A stretch of 64,000 bases of DNA from Pseudomonas sp. PICF141 (GTDB lineage: Bacteria; Pseudomonadota; Gammaproteobacteria; Pseudomonadales; Pseudomonadaceae). The stretch is from positions 1 through 64,000 of the forward strand of contig NZ_MUNM01000019.1 in assembly GCF_002286815.1 (NCBI RefSeq). Reading direction: 5' to 3'. A program made the position numbers and the translations under genes. A model generated the notes under the pieces. That model had not been told where the DNA came from. It searched no databases and worked only from the letters and a program-made list of their open reading frames with translations. Of the stretch, positions 38,872 through 47,917 are shown piece after piece; position 1 is the stretch's first letter; the number at the start of each line of letters is the position of its first letter.

Positions 38872-40091
38872 TGCGTTGCCTCCATGGCTGAGGGGGGAAA
38901 GTCCAGGGCGGCGCGAAAACGCCGGGTGGTCAGGTGGAACAGCAAGGCACCGGGAAGAGTGAGCAGCAGCGCTATGGCCAGAATCAACGTCTGGACCCCG
39001 TATTCATGGCCGATGCTGGCGGTCAGCAGGCCACCCAATGGGTAGGACAGCAAGTTGACCAGGTAGAACGGGCCCATCACCTTGCCCAAGTGGTCGGCGG
39101 CGATCGCCTTGATGCGCTGGGTTCGGTTGAACACGTTGAACAAGGCACAGCCGGCCATCGCCAAGAGAAAACTGATGGCATAGAGCACCACGCCACTGGC
39201 CACGCCCATGCAGATCAGGCCCAGGCACAGCAAGGCAAAACCCAGTGTGCCGAGGCGGTAGATCGACATCCGCGCCAACAGCCTTGGCACCAGAATGAAA
39301 TTGAGCAGGCCCAGTGCACCGGCGCCAGCGTTCATCAGACCGAAGACCCCGTCGGCGGCACCAAACACACCACTGATGACAAAGGCGTTGGCGCTCAGGA
39401 CGCAGGCGAACGCCAGGTTGATGGTGAAGTTGAGCAGCGCCAGGGACAAGACTGGCGGATTGTTCAATAACAGGCTCCAGCCCAGAGCCAGGTCCTTGCG
39501 AATGCTTTTTGGCGGGCTGGCTGACTGGGTATTGGGCAGGCCTTTCCAGCACACACCGGCGACGGCGAATGCCAGCGCCGCCAGCCCCAGAAGCAGGCGC
39601 TTGTCGGCGTACATCGCCAGCAATGCCGCCAGCGCCGGACCCAACGCCATGGCCAGCAGCTCCATGTTTTGCACCAGAGACTGACAATGGGCCAGGCGTT
39701 CGGGGCCGGCGATCAGCGGTACGCTCTTTTCCACCGCCATGCGCACTGGAGCCATCAGCAGCGAGAGCACGATACCGTTGCCGATCAGGGCCCAGACAGT
39801 GAGCGTTGGCGCATACCAGCAGACCCCGACGGTCAATCCCAGGCTCAGCGCCCGCGCTGTATTGGCGTGGCGGAACAGCAAGCGCCCGCCGAAGCGATCC
39901 GCCAGCAATCCAGCGAACGGATAAGCCAGCAGTGCCGGTAGCCACTCCAGTGCGAACGCCACACCGGAGTAACGGACATTGCCGGTGAGCTGGAAGATCA
40001 GCAATGGCACGGCGAACAGCACCGTTTGCTCCGCCAGCAAAGCGAACAGCAGGCCGGCACCGAAACGACGCAGCCGGACGGTTTCATGCAT
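38868..40091 (-). CDS. MFS efflux-type transporter
   Basis: A 407-residue major-facilitator protein with about 12 hydrophobic segments and the loop 2-3 signature LADRFGGRLLFR near residue 65. It is most like drug or metabolite exporters of the enterobactin-exporter type. The ATG at 40091 overlaps the monooxygenase stop by 8 bases; the frame extending to 40415 is rejected. The stop overlaps the glmS start by four bases. Being embedded in the biosynthetic operon, it is the best candidate for export of the product. Confidence 0.85.
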   Translation of the reverse strand: MHETVRLRRFGAGLLFALLAEQTVLFAVPLLIFQLTGNVRYSGVAFALEWLPALLAYPFAGLLADRFGGRLLFRHANTARALSLGLTVGVCWYAPTLTVWALIGNGIVLSLLMAPVRMAVEKSVPLIAGPERLAHCQSLVQNMELLAMALGPALAALLAMYADKRLLLGLAALAFAVAGVCWKGLPNTQSASPPKSIRKDLALGWSLLLNNPPVLSLALLNFTINLAFACVLSANAFVISGVFGAADGVFGLMNAGAGALGLLNFILVPRLLARMSIYRLGTLGFALLCLGLICMGVASGVVLYAISFLLAMAGCALFNVFNRTQRIKAIAADHLGKVMGPFYLVNLLSYPLGGLLTASIGHEYGVQTLILAIALLLTLPGALLFHLTTRRFRAALDFPPSAMEATQ

Positions 40092-41154
40092 GCTGGCTTT
40101 CCAGCTCTGCCTCGAGCTTGCGCAGGCGTGGCAATACATGACGGCAGAAACCGCGCATTTCGTCACGGGTAGGCCAGCCGGAAAAAATGAACTCGCTGAC
40201 CCCGACTTTCTTGTATTCCAGCAGATACTCGGCCACTTCCTGATAGCTGCCGACCACGCACAGCGCCGGGCCGCCACGGTAGGCCACGGCACCAGACCAG
40301 AGCATTGGCGACAGCCAATCATGCTCGGCCTTGTCGGCCAGGCGGAACGAGGTCTTGACGGCTTCGGAGTCGCAACGCCCGACGAATTGACGAACCCATT
40401 CGCGATGCTGCTCATCGGGATTTTCCATCATGCTTTCCACAGCCGACAGAGCTTCCTCGCGGGTTTCGCGAGCCAGTACGTGCATACGAATCCCCACCGA
40501 ACAACCAGCCTGGAGCACTGCCCGACTGGCCTCGGCAATACCCTGCGGCGTGTCGCCGTAGCGTAACCAGCAATCACTGTGTTTCACGGCGATCTGCTGG
40601 GCGATCTGCGAAGCGCCGCTCAAATAGATGTGCGGGCGTTCGTTGTCCTTGTAAGGCAATCCCAGTTGCGCCTGCTCGATACGGTAATGAGCGCCGTGAT
40701 GGGTCAGGGGCGTTTCGCCTTTCCAGAAACGATGCAGGATCTCGAGAAATTCGCTGGTGCGTTCATAACGTCCGTCATGGGCCACGAAGTCGCCATAAAA
40801 GGCTTGCTCATCAGGGGAAATACCGGCGACCAGGTTCAATGCGATGCGCTTGTCGGACATCCACGAAACAGTATTGACGATCTGCGTGAACAGCGTTGGC
40901 GGCAGCAGGCCTGGGCGATACGCCAGGATGAATTTGACTCGGCTGGTCTCTCGGACCAGGGCGCCGATCATGGGCAGTGGGTCGGGCATGTGGTAGCTGA
41001 TGCCCATCAGCAACGAGTCAATCCCCAACTCATCGGCTTCCTGGGCGAAGTCGACGATACCGGCAAAGTCCAGGGCACCGGTGTTGTATTTCTCGGAAGC
41101 CTTTTGTTGACCGCTGTCGAGCGGTGAGCACCAGTGGATACGCAACGCGGGCAT
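40084..41154 (-). CDS. SsuD-like LLM-class flavin monooxygenase
   Basis: A 356-residue TIM-barrel protein of the bacterial luciferase-like/alkanesulfonate monooxygenase family. The typical segments ALVRETSRVKFILAYRPG, NLVAGISPDE and YLSGASQIAQQIAVKHSDCWL are present. These FMNH2-dependent enzymes oxygenate diverse substrates, from sulfonates to N-hydroxylation-type reactions in natural-product routes. No flavin reductase gene is next to it and no sulfonate transporter is nearby, so sulfonate use is unlikely here. Confidence 0.85.
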   Translation of the reverse strand: MPALRIHWCSPLDSGQQKASEKYNTGALDFAGIVDFAQEADELGIDSLLMGISYHMPDPLPMIGALVRETSRVKFILAYRPGLLPPTLFTQIVNTVSWMSDKRIALNLVAGISPDEQAFYGDFVAHDGRYERTSEFLEILHRFWKGETPLTHHGAHYRIEQAQLGLPYKDNERPHIYLSGASQIAQQIAVKHSDCWLRYGDTPQGIAEASRAVLQAGCSVGIRMHVLARETREEALSAVESMMENPDEQHREWVRQFVGRCDSEAVKTSFRLADKAEHDWLSPMLWSGAVAYRGGPALCVVGSYQEVAEYLLEYKKVGVSEFIFSGWPTRDEMRGFCRHVLPRLRKLEAELESQHA

Positions 41155-41220
41155 GGTTTTTCTCCAGAGCAGCGCCTGCCGCCGCCTGAAAGGCGGGGCA
41201 GCGCAAAAAATGACGATGGG

Positions 41221-42150
41221 TCAGAACAGGAAGCTGGTACCGACGGTGCGGTCGAACAGCGCGACATCGCGGATGCGACGTTTGCCGCAGATAAACTTCA
41301 GCAGTCGCTCGATCCCCAGCCCGCCGCCGGCGCTTGGGTGAAGCAGGCCCCGTTTGGCGACTTCGAGGTAATTGGCGAAGGGCGCAAGGTCCATCGACAA
41401 CTCTTCCATGCGGTAGAGGATCTGCTCGTACTCGAACTCACGTTCGGCACCCGACAGCGCTTCGCCATAGCTGTCGGGATAGATCAGATCGTAGTTGTTG
41501 TACTGGCCGCGCTTGCCGGGGGTTTCACGGTCATAAAATTCCCGGCGGTAGTTGGTGACGAAAAACGGCGTGTGGGCCTTGGCCGACATGATCTTCTCGA
41601 AGTCGTCGCCATATTCGGCGCGCAACTCGTCCGAGCTGTAGATCGGAAAGTGCGTGTCGTAGTGCGGCAGCTGGCGGTCGAGGTGGGCCAACTGGGCCGA
41701 GCAGTGTTGCCTGACCTCGGCGAAGGTGTGCTTGATCAAGCCTTCGATCAGCGCCATGACCTGTTGCATGTTGCCATCGCGTATTTCGAAGTCGAATTGG
41801 GAGAATTCCAGCAGGTGGTTTTCCGAATCCTTGATTTCGGCTTTCTCCAGGCGAATGTTCGGCGCCACGATAAAGATCTTGTCATGACCTTTGGCGGTCA
41901 ACGCCAATTGTTTATGGAAGATCATGCTGGCGGTCAGTTTCAGGCGCCGCGCTTCGTATTGGAGTTCGGCGGGGTAGACCGCATGGTTCAAGGGGTCGGT
42001 GATGGGCGACATGAGAATGGGCATCAACTGTTTGAAGTCGCGCTCCAGCAAATACTGTTGCAATGCCTGCAGCACGCGACCGCGGATAATCGCAATCGCT
42101 TCAACGTCCGGGTGATTAAAATCGTCGAAACTACGCTGAATTTCTTCCAT
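41221..42150 (-). CDS. AsnRS-like synthetase without anticodon domain (AsnA-type)
   Basis: A 309-residue class II aminoacyl-tRNA-synthetase catalytic core of the Asp/Asn/Lys group. Motif 3 is GGGLGIERLLKFICGKRRIRDV near the C-terminus and ends in FDRTVGTSFLF. The N-terminal anticodon-binding OB domain is absent, so it is not a normal tRNA synthetase. It resembles archaeal asparagine synthetase related to AsnRS. Such an enzyme would adenylate the side-chain carboxylate of Asp or methyl-Asp for amidation or transfer. It is the first gene of the nine-gene minus-strand operon. Confidence 0.82.
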   Translation of the reverse strand: MEEIQRSFDDFNHPDVEAIAIIRGRVLQALQQYLLERDFKQLMPILMSPITDPLNHAVYPAELQYEARRLKLTASMIFHKQLALTAKGHDKIFIVAPNIRLEKAEIKDSENHLLEFSQFDFEIRDGNMQQVMALIEGLIKHTFAEVRQHCSAQLAHLDRQLPHYDTHFPIYSSDELRAEYGDDFEKIMSAKAHTPFFVTNYRREFYDRETPGKRGQYNNYDLIYPDSYGEALSGAEREFEYEQILYRMEELSMDLAPFANYLEVAKRGLLHPSAGGGLGIERLLKFICGKRRIRDVALFDRTVGTSFLF

Positions 42151-42184
42151 GTTGCGCTCAATGTCCAGGGTGAGGAAGTGCCCG

Positions 42185-42212
42185 ATTATTGGTTAAACCC
42201 AGGAAAACTCAA
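42185..42212 (-). promoter_or_regulatory. promoter of the mutase/ligase operon
   Basis: On the minus strand TTGAGT (42212-42207), a 16-base spacer, and AATAAT (42190-42185) precede the AsnRS-like gene by about 35 bases. A CCAGA-N7-TCTGG inverted repeat at 42238-42254 lies just upstream and could be a regulator site. The binding protein is not known; the MocR factor at 30881 is the natural candidate. Confidence 0.45.
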
Positions 42213-42396
42213 TGTACAGATTTGCCCTAAAAAGCAACCCAGATGCATTGTCTGGTTGTCCCGCCCGGTAATTGGATGGACCATTGCCGGCCAGATGCCT
42301 GATGGCATCATTCGGACGACATGGCCTGCTCAAGAGCCAGTTTTCGAATGTTGTTTCAGTCGCAAGCGTCCATGAATACCTGTTTCGAGTCCCTCT

Positions 42397-43710
42397 ATGA
42401 CGGCCCAAATTAATTCGCAACCCGGTCGCTTTTCCCGGTCTGACTACAAGACCCTGGGTCTGGCGGCGCTGGGTGGCGCACTGGAAATCTACGACTTCAT
42501 CATCTTTGTGTTCTTTGCTCTGACCCTCAGTCAATTGTTCTTTCCGCCAGAAATGCCTGAGTGGCTGCGCTTGCTGCAAAGCTTCGGGATTTTCGTCACC
42601 GGCTATCTGGCACGCCCGCTGGGCGGCATCCTGATGGCGCACTTCGCTGATCGGGTGGGACGCAAACGGGTGTTCAGCCTGAGCATCCTGATGATGGCTT
42701 TGCCCTGCCTGTTGATCGGGATCATGCCAACCTATGAACAGATCGGTTACTGGGCCCCCTTGATCCTGCTGCTGTTGCGGGTGCTGCAAGGTGCCGCGGT
42801 GGGCGGCGAAGTGCCTAGCGCCTGGGTGTTCGTGGCCGAACATGCCCCGGTCGGGCATCAGGGCTATGCCTTGGGTGTGTTGCAGGCCGGGTTGACGTTC
42901 GGCTATTTGCTGGGGGCATTGACTGCGACCCTCCTGGCTCGGCTCTACAGCCCCGCCGAGATCCTCGACTTCGCCTGGCGCTTCCCTTTCCTGCTCGGCG
43001 GTGTATTCGGGGTGATCGGGGTCTGGCTGCGGCGCTGGCTGAGCGAAACCCCAGTGTTCATGGCCTTGCAGGCCCGACGTGAACGGGATGCGGAGTTGCC
43101 GTTGCGCACGGTGTTTCGCGATCACCGCAAGTCCATCCTGCCAGCGATGCTTTTGACCTGTGTGCTGACGTCGGCGGTGGTGGTGCTGGTAGTGATCACC
43201 CCGACCGTCATGCAGAAAAGCTTTGGCATGAGCGCCGGTCATACCTTCGCCCTGAGTAGCCTGGGTATTGTGTTCCTGAATATCGGCTGTGTGCTGGCGG
43301 GATTACTGGTGGACCGGATTGGCGCCTGGCGTGCGGTGCTGGTTTATAGCCTGCTGCTGCCGGTGGGGACTGCGGTGCTTTACGCCAGCCTGATCAATGG
43401 TGGCTACTGGATCAGCGTGGCCTATGCGGTGGCCGGCCTGACCTGTGGCGTGGTGGGCGCGGTGCCTTCGGTAATGGTGGGATTGTTTCCGGCCCGGATC
43501 CGGGTGTCCGGCATCTCCTTTACCTACAATATTGCCTATGCACTCTGGGCCAGTACCACACCGTTGCTGCTGATCGGGCTGATGCCATGGAACCCTTGGG
43601 TCTGCGTAGGCTATTGCCTAATCATGGGTACCGTCGGGGCCCTCATGGCAGGGTTCTACGGTTTGCGCTCATCGTCATCGGCAGAGGTTTGCGTGGTGAC
43701 GGGCGCCTGA
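42397..43710 (+). CDS. MHS-family MFS transporter
   Basis: A 437-residue metabolite:H+ symporter of the MHS group (ProP/ShiA/KgtP type), with about 12 membrane segments. The family motifs FADRVGRKRVFSLSI and LRVLQGAAVGGEVPSAWVFVAEHAP are plain. Members import small carboxylates or betaines with protons. It is divergent from the biosynthetic operon. The start ATG 42397 has no strong Shine-Dalgarno sequence. It precedes an amidase and a porin on the same strand, as in an uptake and hydrolysis unit. Confidence 0.88.
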   Translation: MTAQINSQPGRFSRSDYKTLGLAALGGALEIYDFIIFVFFALTLSQLFFPPEMPEWLRLLQSFGIFVTGYLARPLGGILMAHFADRVGRKRVFSLSILMMALPCLLIGIMPTYEQIGYWAPLILLLLRVLQGAAVGGEVPSAWVFVAEHAPVGHQGYALGVLQAGLTFGYLLGALTATLLARLYSPAEILDFAWRFPFLLGGVFGVIGVWLRRWLSETPVFMALQARRERDAELPLRTVFRDHRKSILPAMLLTCVLTSAVVVLVVITPTVMQKSFGMSAGHTFALSSLGIVFLNIGCVLAGLLVDRIGAWRAVLVYSLLLPVGTAVLYASLINGGYWISVAYAVAGLTCGVVGAVPSVMVGLFPARIRVSGISFTYNIAYALWASTTPLLLIGLMPWNPWVCVGYCLIMGTVGALMAGFYGLRSSSSAEVCVVTGA

Positions 43711-43770
43711 GCCTGGCCCTTTCGCGCCGCCGCGGCGCTTGCCCATGAATATCAAAGGACGGCTATCGGC

Positions 43771-45174
43771 ATGAGCTGCGTCAACGATTTGCATGATCTA
43801 TCGGCGGTGCAACTGTTGGTCTTGTTTGCCAGCAAGGAACTGTCGCCGCTGGAGTACTACGACCATTTGCTGGCCCACATCGAGCGCTGGGAACCTCACA
43901 TTAATGCGTTGTACGCCTTTGACCCGCAACGGGTCCGGGAACAGGCCGCCGCCGCCAGTGAGCGCTGGCGCCGTGGCCAGCCCCGTGGCCTGCTCGATGG
44001 CTTGCCCGTGACACTCAAGGAATTGATAGCGACGCAAGGCGACAGCATTCCTCTGGGTTGCGCCGCGACCGAGTTGATCCCGGCCACAGTCGACGCGCCA
44101 CCGGCGGCGCGGATGCGAGAGGCCGGGGCGATTGTCCTGGGCAAGACAACGGTGCCGGACTACGGCATGTTGTCCTCAGGGTTGTCGAGTTTTCACGGTG
44201 TGACCCGCAATCCCTGGAACCTGGCGAACAATCCCGGGGGCTCCAGTGCCGGCGCAGCGGCAGCAGCAGCGGCCGGCTATGGTCCGCTGCATGTCGGCAC
44301 CGACATCGGCGGGTCGGTCCGTTTGCCCGCCGCCTGGTGCGCTCTGGTGGGGTTCAAACCGACACTCGGGCGCATCCCCATCGACCCGTATTACACCGGC
44401 CGTTGTGCCGGGCCCATGACCCGCACCATGGACGACTGCGCACTGATGATGCGCTACCTGTCCCGCCCCGATGCGCGGGATGCCACCAGCCTGCCACCGG
44501 AACAAGGCGATTGGGCACTGGGACGGTTGTCGGTCCAAGGGCTGAAAATTGGTCTGATGCTCGATCCCGGCTGTGGCATTCAACCGGACGAACAGGTGTG
44601 CTCAGCGGTTCTGGAAGCGGCTCGTCTGTTCGAAAGCCAGGGCGCCCAGGTCCGTCAGATCAAGCCACTGATGGATCGCGCTGTGCTTCAGGGTCTGGAT
44701 CATTTCTGGCAGGCGCGACAGTGGAGTCAATTGCAGGCCCTGAGCGCCGAGCGGCTCGACCAGGTCTTGCCCTACATTCGCGACTGGGCGGCAGCGGCCG
44801 AGAACCTGAGCGCCGTGCAGGCAGTTGAAGGGTTCAACCAGACGTTCGAAATCCGGCGCCGGGCAGCCGAGGTCTTTCATGAAGTCGACCTGGTGTTGTC
44901 ACCGACCAACCAGGTCAGTGCCTTTGCGGCTGAATGGGCTTCGCCCACCAATGACCCGCGAATGCCGTTCGAGCACATCGTCTTTACCGTGCCGTGGAAC
45001 ATGGGTGAGCAACCGGCACTGTCGATCAACTGCGGCTTTACCGACCAAGGCATGCCAATCGGCCTGCAGATGATCGCCCCGCGCTTCGCTGACCAGTGGT
45101 TGCTTCAGCTCGGCAAGGCTTATGAAAACTGGCGCGGAACGATTCGACACTGGCCCAAACCGCCATCTCTCTGA
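43771..45174 (+). CDS. amidase-signature hydrolase
   Basis: A 467-residue amidase-signature enzyme. The catalytic Lys-cisSer-Ser triad is complete at Lys83, Ser158 and Ser182, at the same spacing as in other members (75 and 24 residues). The glycine-rich segment NPGGSSAG and GTDIGGSVR are canonical. It hydrolyses amide bonds; the substrate is unknown. It lies 60 bases after the MHS transporter and 77 bases before the porin, so the three may be one unit acting on an amide of outside origin or on the cluster's product. Confidence 0.88.
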   Translation: MSCVNDLHDLSAVQLLVLFASKELSPLEYYDHLLAHIERWEPHINALYAFDPQRVREQAAAASERWRRGQPRGLLDGLPVTLKELIATQGDSIPLGCAATELIPATVDAPPAARMREAGAIVLGKTTVPDYGMLSSGLSSFHGVTRNPWNLANNPGGSSAGAAAAAAAGYGPLHVGTDIGGSVRLPAAWCALVGFKPTLGRIPIDPYYTGRCAGPMTRTMDDCALMMRYLSRPDARDATSLPPEQGDWALGRLSVQGLKIGLMLDPGCGIQPDEQVCSAVLEAARLFESQGAQVRQIKPLMDRAVLQGLDHFWQARQWSQLQALSAERLDQVLPYIRDWAAAAENLSAVQAVEGFNQTFEIRRRAAEVFHEVDLVLSPTNQVSAFAAEWASPTNDPRMPFEHIVFTVPWNMGEQPALSINCGFTDQGMPIGLQMIAPRFADQWLLQLGKAYENWRGTIRHWPKPPSL

Positions 45175-45251
45175 AGCGTTTTGGTCCTCGCGATAAACGG
45201 TGCCTGGGACTGGCAGCGTGCCTGTTTTTTTTCCTCTAGAGACTCATCGAA

Positions 45252-46610
45252 ATGGATTTTCGTGTATTTCTGATGGCCGGCGTAGCCATCGGCAGCCCTT
45301 TGATTGCCACCGCGGACGAAGCGATGGCCACGCAAGCCCAAGCGCCGGGTTTTGTCGAAGGCAGCCATTTGGGGCTGAACTTGCGCCATTACTATGCCAA
45401 CCAGCACACCCGACGTTCTACCTACCTGGCGATCAAGAAAGCCGATGGCCTGGAGCGCACCCGCCTCCGTGAAACCTGGGTACAGACCGCGATGCTCAAC
45501 TACAGCTCCGGATATACCCAAGGGCCGATCGGCTTCGGGCTGGACGCCTCGTTGTTCAGCGCTGTCAATCTGGAGCGCGGGCATGGGCGTGTCGCCAATG
45601 GTGGTGATCGGGTGCTGGTGGACAGCGATGGCGATGCGGTGCCGACCTGGAGCCGATTGGGTGTCGGTGATCTGCGGCTGCGTTTTTCCAGCACTGAAAT
45701 CAAGGCTGGTCGCCTGCTTACCGACAACCCGATTCTGCGCTACAAGGACAATCGCGCCCTGCCCTCAAGCTTTCAGGGCGTGGGACTATTCAGCAATGAA
45801 CTCGATTGGCTGTCATTACAGGCTGGCAGCTTCGAACGGGCGATTCCACGCACCGGTACCGGCAGCGAGAAACTCACCACCACCTTCGGCAACCGGGCGT
45901 ATTCGGGGTCGCGTATTTCCTATCTCGGCGGGATGGCCAAAACCCCTTACGACCTGGACGTCAGCCTCTACGCTTCACGCTTCGAGGACATGTGGCAGCA
46001 GACCTATCTGGGATTGACCCAATTGATCGGGGATCGGCGGCAGATAGCGCTCAAGACCGCACTGAATTACTACCACACCGAGGACCAGGGCGAGCAGCGC
46101 CTGGGCTATATCGACAACGACGCCTTCAGCCTGGCATTCACGGCGTCACATCTGGCCCACAGCCTGACCCTGGCCTGGCAACGAGTGTTCGGCGACGAAT
46201 ACTTCGATTACGTCTGGGAGTCCACGGGCAATTACATGGCCAATTCGTTGTATTCGGATTACAACGGGCCGAACGAGAAGTCCTGGCAACTGCGCTACGA
46301 CCTGGACCTGGCGTCCTTCGGTGTGCCAGGCCTGACGACCAGCCTGTGGCACGCCAAGGGCTGGGACATCGATGGCACCCGGTACAGCGGCGATCGTAAC
46401 GGGCGCAATACCGGTTACAACGTGCGCAGCCTGGACAACGCCAAACACGATGAAAACGGTTTAATGGTGGCGTATGTGGTGCAATCTGGCGCACTGAAAA
46501 ACGCGGTGTTTCGCACTATCGTCTACAACCATCGGGCCACGGGCGGGCAGATTGACGGTAGCTACGACGAGGTCCGCCTGGTGGCGAATTTGCCGGTGTG
46601 GCTTTTTTGA
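45252..46610 (+). CDS. OprD-family outer-membrane porin
   Basis: A 452-residue substrate-specific porin. A signal peptide covers about residues 1-25. The mature part has the OprD pattern: an N-terminal FVEGSHLGLNLRHYY segment, a central RAIPRTG region, a FGDEYFDYVWES segment near residue 315 and a C-terminal aromatic strand ending in VWLF. OprD-type channels admit small amino acids, dipeptides and acids. With the MHS symporter and amidase it completes an outer-to-inner-membrane uptake route. Confidence 0.88.
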   Translation: MDFRVFLMAGVAIGSPLIATADEAMATQAQAPGFVEGSHLGLNLRHYYANQHTRRSTYLAIKKADGLERTRLRETWVQTAMLNYSSGYTQGPIGFGLDASLFSAVNLERGHGRVANGGDRVLVDSDGDAVPTWSRLGVGDLRLRFSSTEIKAGRLLTDNPILRYKDNRALPSSFQGVGLFSNELDWLSLQAGSFERAIPRTGTGSEKLTTTFGNRAYSGSRISYLGGMAKTPYDLDVSLYASRFEDMWQQTYLGLTQLIGDRRQIALKTALNYYHTEDQGEQRLGYIDNDAFSLAFTASHLAHSLTLAWQRVFGDEYFDYVWESTGNYMANSLYSDYNGPNEKSWQLRYDLDLASFGVPGLTTSLWHAKGWDIDGTRYSGDRNGRNTGYNVRSLDNAKHDENGLMVAYVVQSGALKNAVFRTIVYNHRATGGQIDGSYDEVRLVANLPVWLF

Positions 46611-46699
46611 AATGGGCTTTTCATACCGAACAGAATCATCGGCCACTGGACCTCAGTGGGATCGCCGCCTCGTCGCTCCCACATTCGAATGGTGTCGGT

Positions 46700-47917
46700 T
46701 CAGGCTTTTTGGGTTCTGGGCAGAAAGATCGCCAATACCCCAAGCAACGGCAGGAACGAACACAGGAAGTACACGTACTCGATGCCGTGGACGTCCGCCA
46801 GATGCCCGAGTAACGCCGCACCAATCCCGCCGAAGCCGAACATCAGGCCGAAGAACACGCCGGCAATCATCCCGACATTCCCCGGCACCAATTCTTGTGC
46901 ATACACCACAATGGCCGAGAAAGCCGAGGCGAGGATGAAACCGATCGCCACGCTCAGGACGCTGGTCCAGAACAGGTCCACATGGGGCAGCAGCAGCGTG
47001 AACGGTGCGACGCCAAGGATCGAGAACCAGATCACCGCCTTGCGCCCGATCTTGTCGCCGATCGGCCCGCCGAAGAAGGTCCCCGCTGCTACCGCCCCGA
47101 GAAACAGAAACAGGTGCAATTGTGAGCTGGCCACCGACAGGTCGAATTTTTCAATCAGGTAGAAGGTGAAGTAACTGGTGAGGCTGGCCATGTAGAAATA
47201 CTTGGAAAACACCAGAAGCCCGAGCACTACCAGTGCGCTGATCACCCGTCGTTTCGACAAGCCGTGAGTCGCTGCCTGACCTTGTTTGAGCTTGAACAGA
47301 CTCAGATGGTTGGCGTACCAGCGACTGATTCGATACAACACGAACAGCGCAAACAACGCGAACAAGCCGAACCAGGCCACATGACCCTGACCGTAGGGAA
47401 TGATGATCGCCGCCGCCAGCAACGGCCCGAAGGCCGAGCCCGCATTACCGCCGACCTGAAATGTCGACTGTGCCAAGCCAAAACGTCCGCCTGAGGCCAA
47501 TCGCGCCACCCGAGAAGCTTCCGGGTGAAAGGTCGAGGAGCCGACACCAATCAACCCCGCCGCCAGCAGAATCATCGGAAAACTTCCGACCACGGACATC
47601 ATCAGAATGCCGATCAATGTGCACACGGTACCGGCCGGCAACAGCCAGGGTTTGGGATGACGATCCGTGTGGTAACCGACCCATGGCTGCAACAGCGACG
47701 CCGTCAGTTGAAACGTCAGGGTGATCAGGCCGATCTGGGTGAAGGTCAGGCCATAGCTGGCCTTGAGCATCGGATAGATCGACGGCAATACCGCCTGAAT
47801 CAGGTCGTTGATCAAGTGCGCCAGCGCCACCGCGCCGATGATGCGCATGACCAGCGGACTGCTTTGTGATGTCGCGGGCGCCGACGTCGTGGCGGACTGA
47901 ACGTTGCTGATGGCCAT
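46700..47917 (-). CDS. fosmidomycin-resistance-like MFS transporter
   Basis: A 405-residue major-facilitator protein of the Fsr group, recognisable by the start (ALAHLINDLIQAVLPSIYP) and the GFGSSTFHPEASRVARL-like segment. About 12 membrane segments are present. Fsr proteins export fosmidomycin in E. coli; the natural substrate in Pseudomonas is not known. The ATG at 47917 is chosen because the frame's first residues are otherwise out of family. It is separated from the porin by 89 bases and is transcribed toward it, so it may not belong to the cluster. Confidence 0.85.
   Translation of the reverse strand: MAISNVQSATTSAPATSQSSPLVMRIIGAVALAHLINDLIQAVLPSIYPMLKASYGLTFTQIGLITLTFQLTASLLQPWVGYHTDRHPKPWLLPAGTVCTLIGILMMSVVGSFPMILLAAGLIGVGSSTFHPEASRVARLASGGRFGLAQSTFQVGGNAGSAFGPLLAAAIIIPYGQGHVAWFGLFALFALFVLYRISRWYANHLSLFKLKQGQAATHGLSKRRVISALVVLGLLVFSKYFYMASLTSYFTFYLIEKFDLSVASSQLHLFLFLGAVAAGTFFGGPIGDKIGRKAVIWFSILGVAPFTLLLPHVDLFWTSVLSVAIGFILASAFSAIVVYAQELVPGNVGMIAGVFFGLMFGFGGIGAALLGHLADVHGIEYVYFLCSFLPLLGVLAIFLPRTQKA

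Noticed and set aside
40084..41154. Sulfonate-use gene ssuD
   Set aside because: No ssuE or ssuABC genes nearby; the gene overlaps the exporter gene of the cluster.
41134..42375. 413-residue plus-strand frame over the AsnRS-like gene
   Set aside because: Mirror of a protein with intact class II motifs, so it is not coding.
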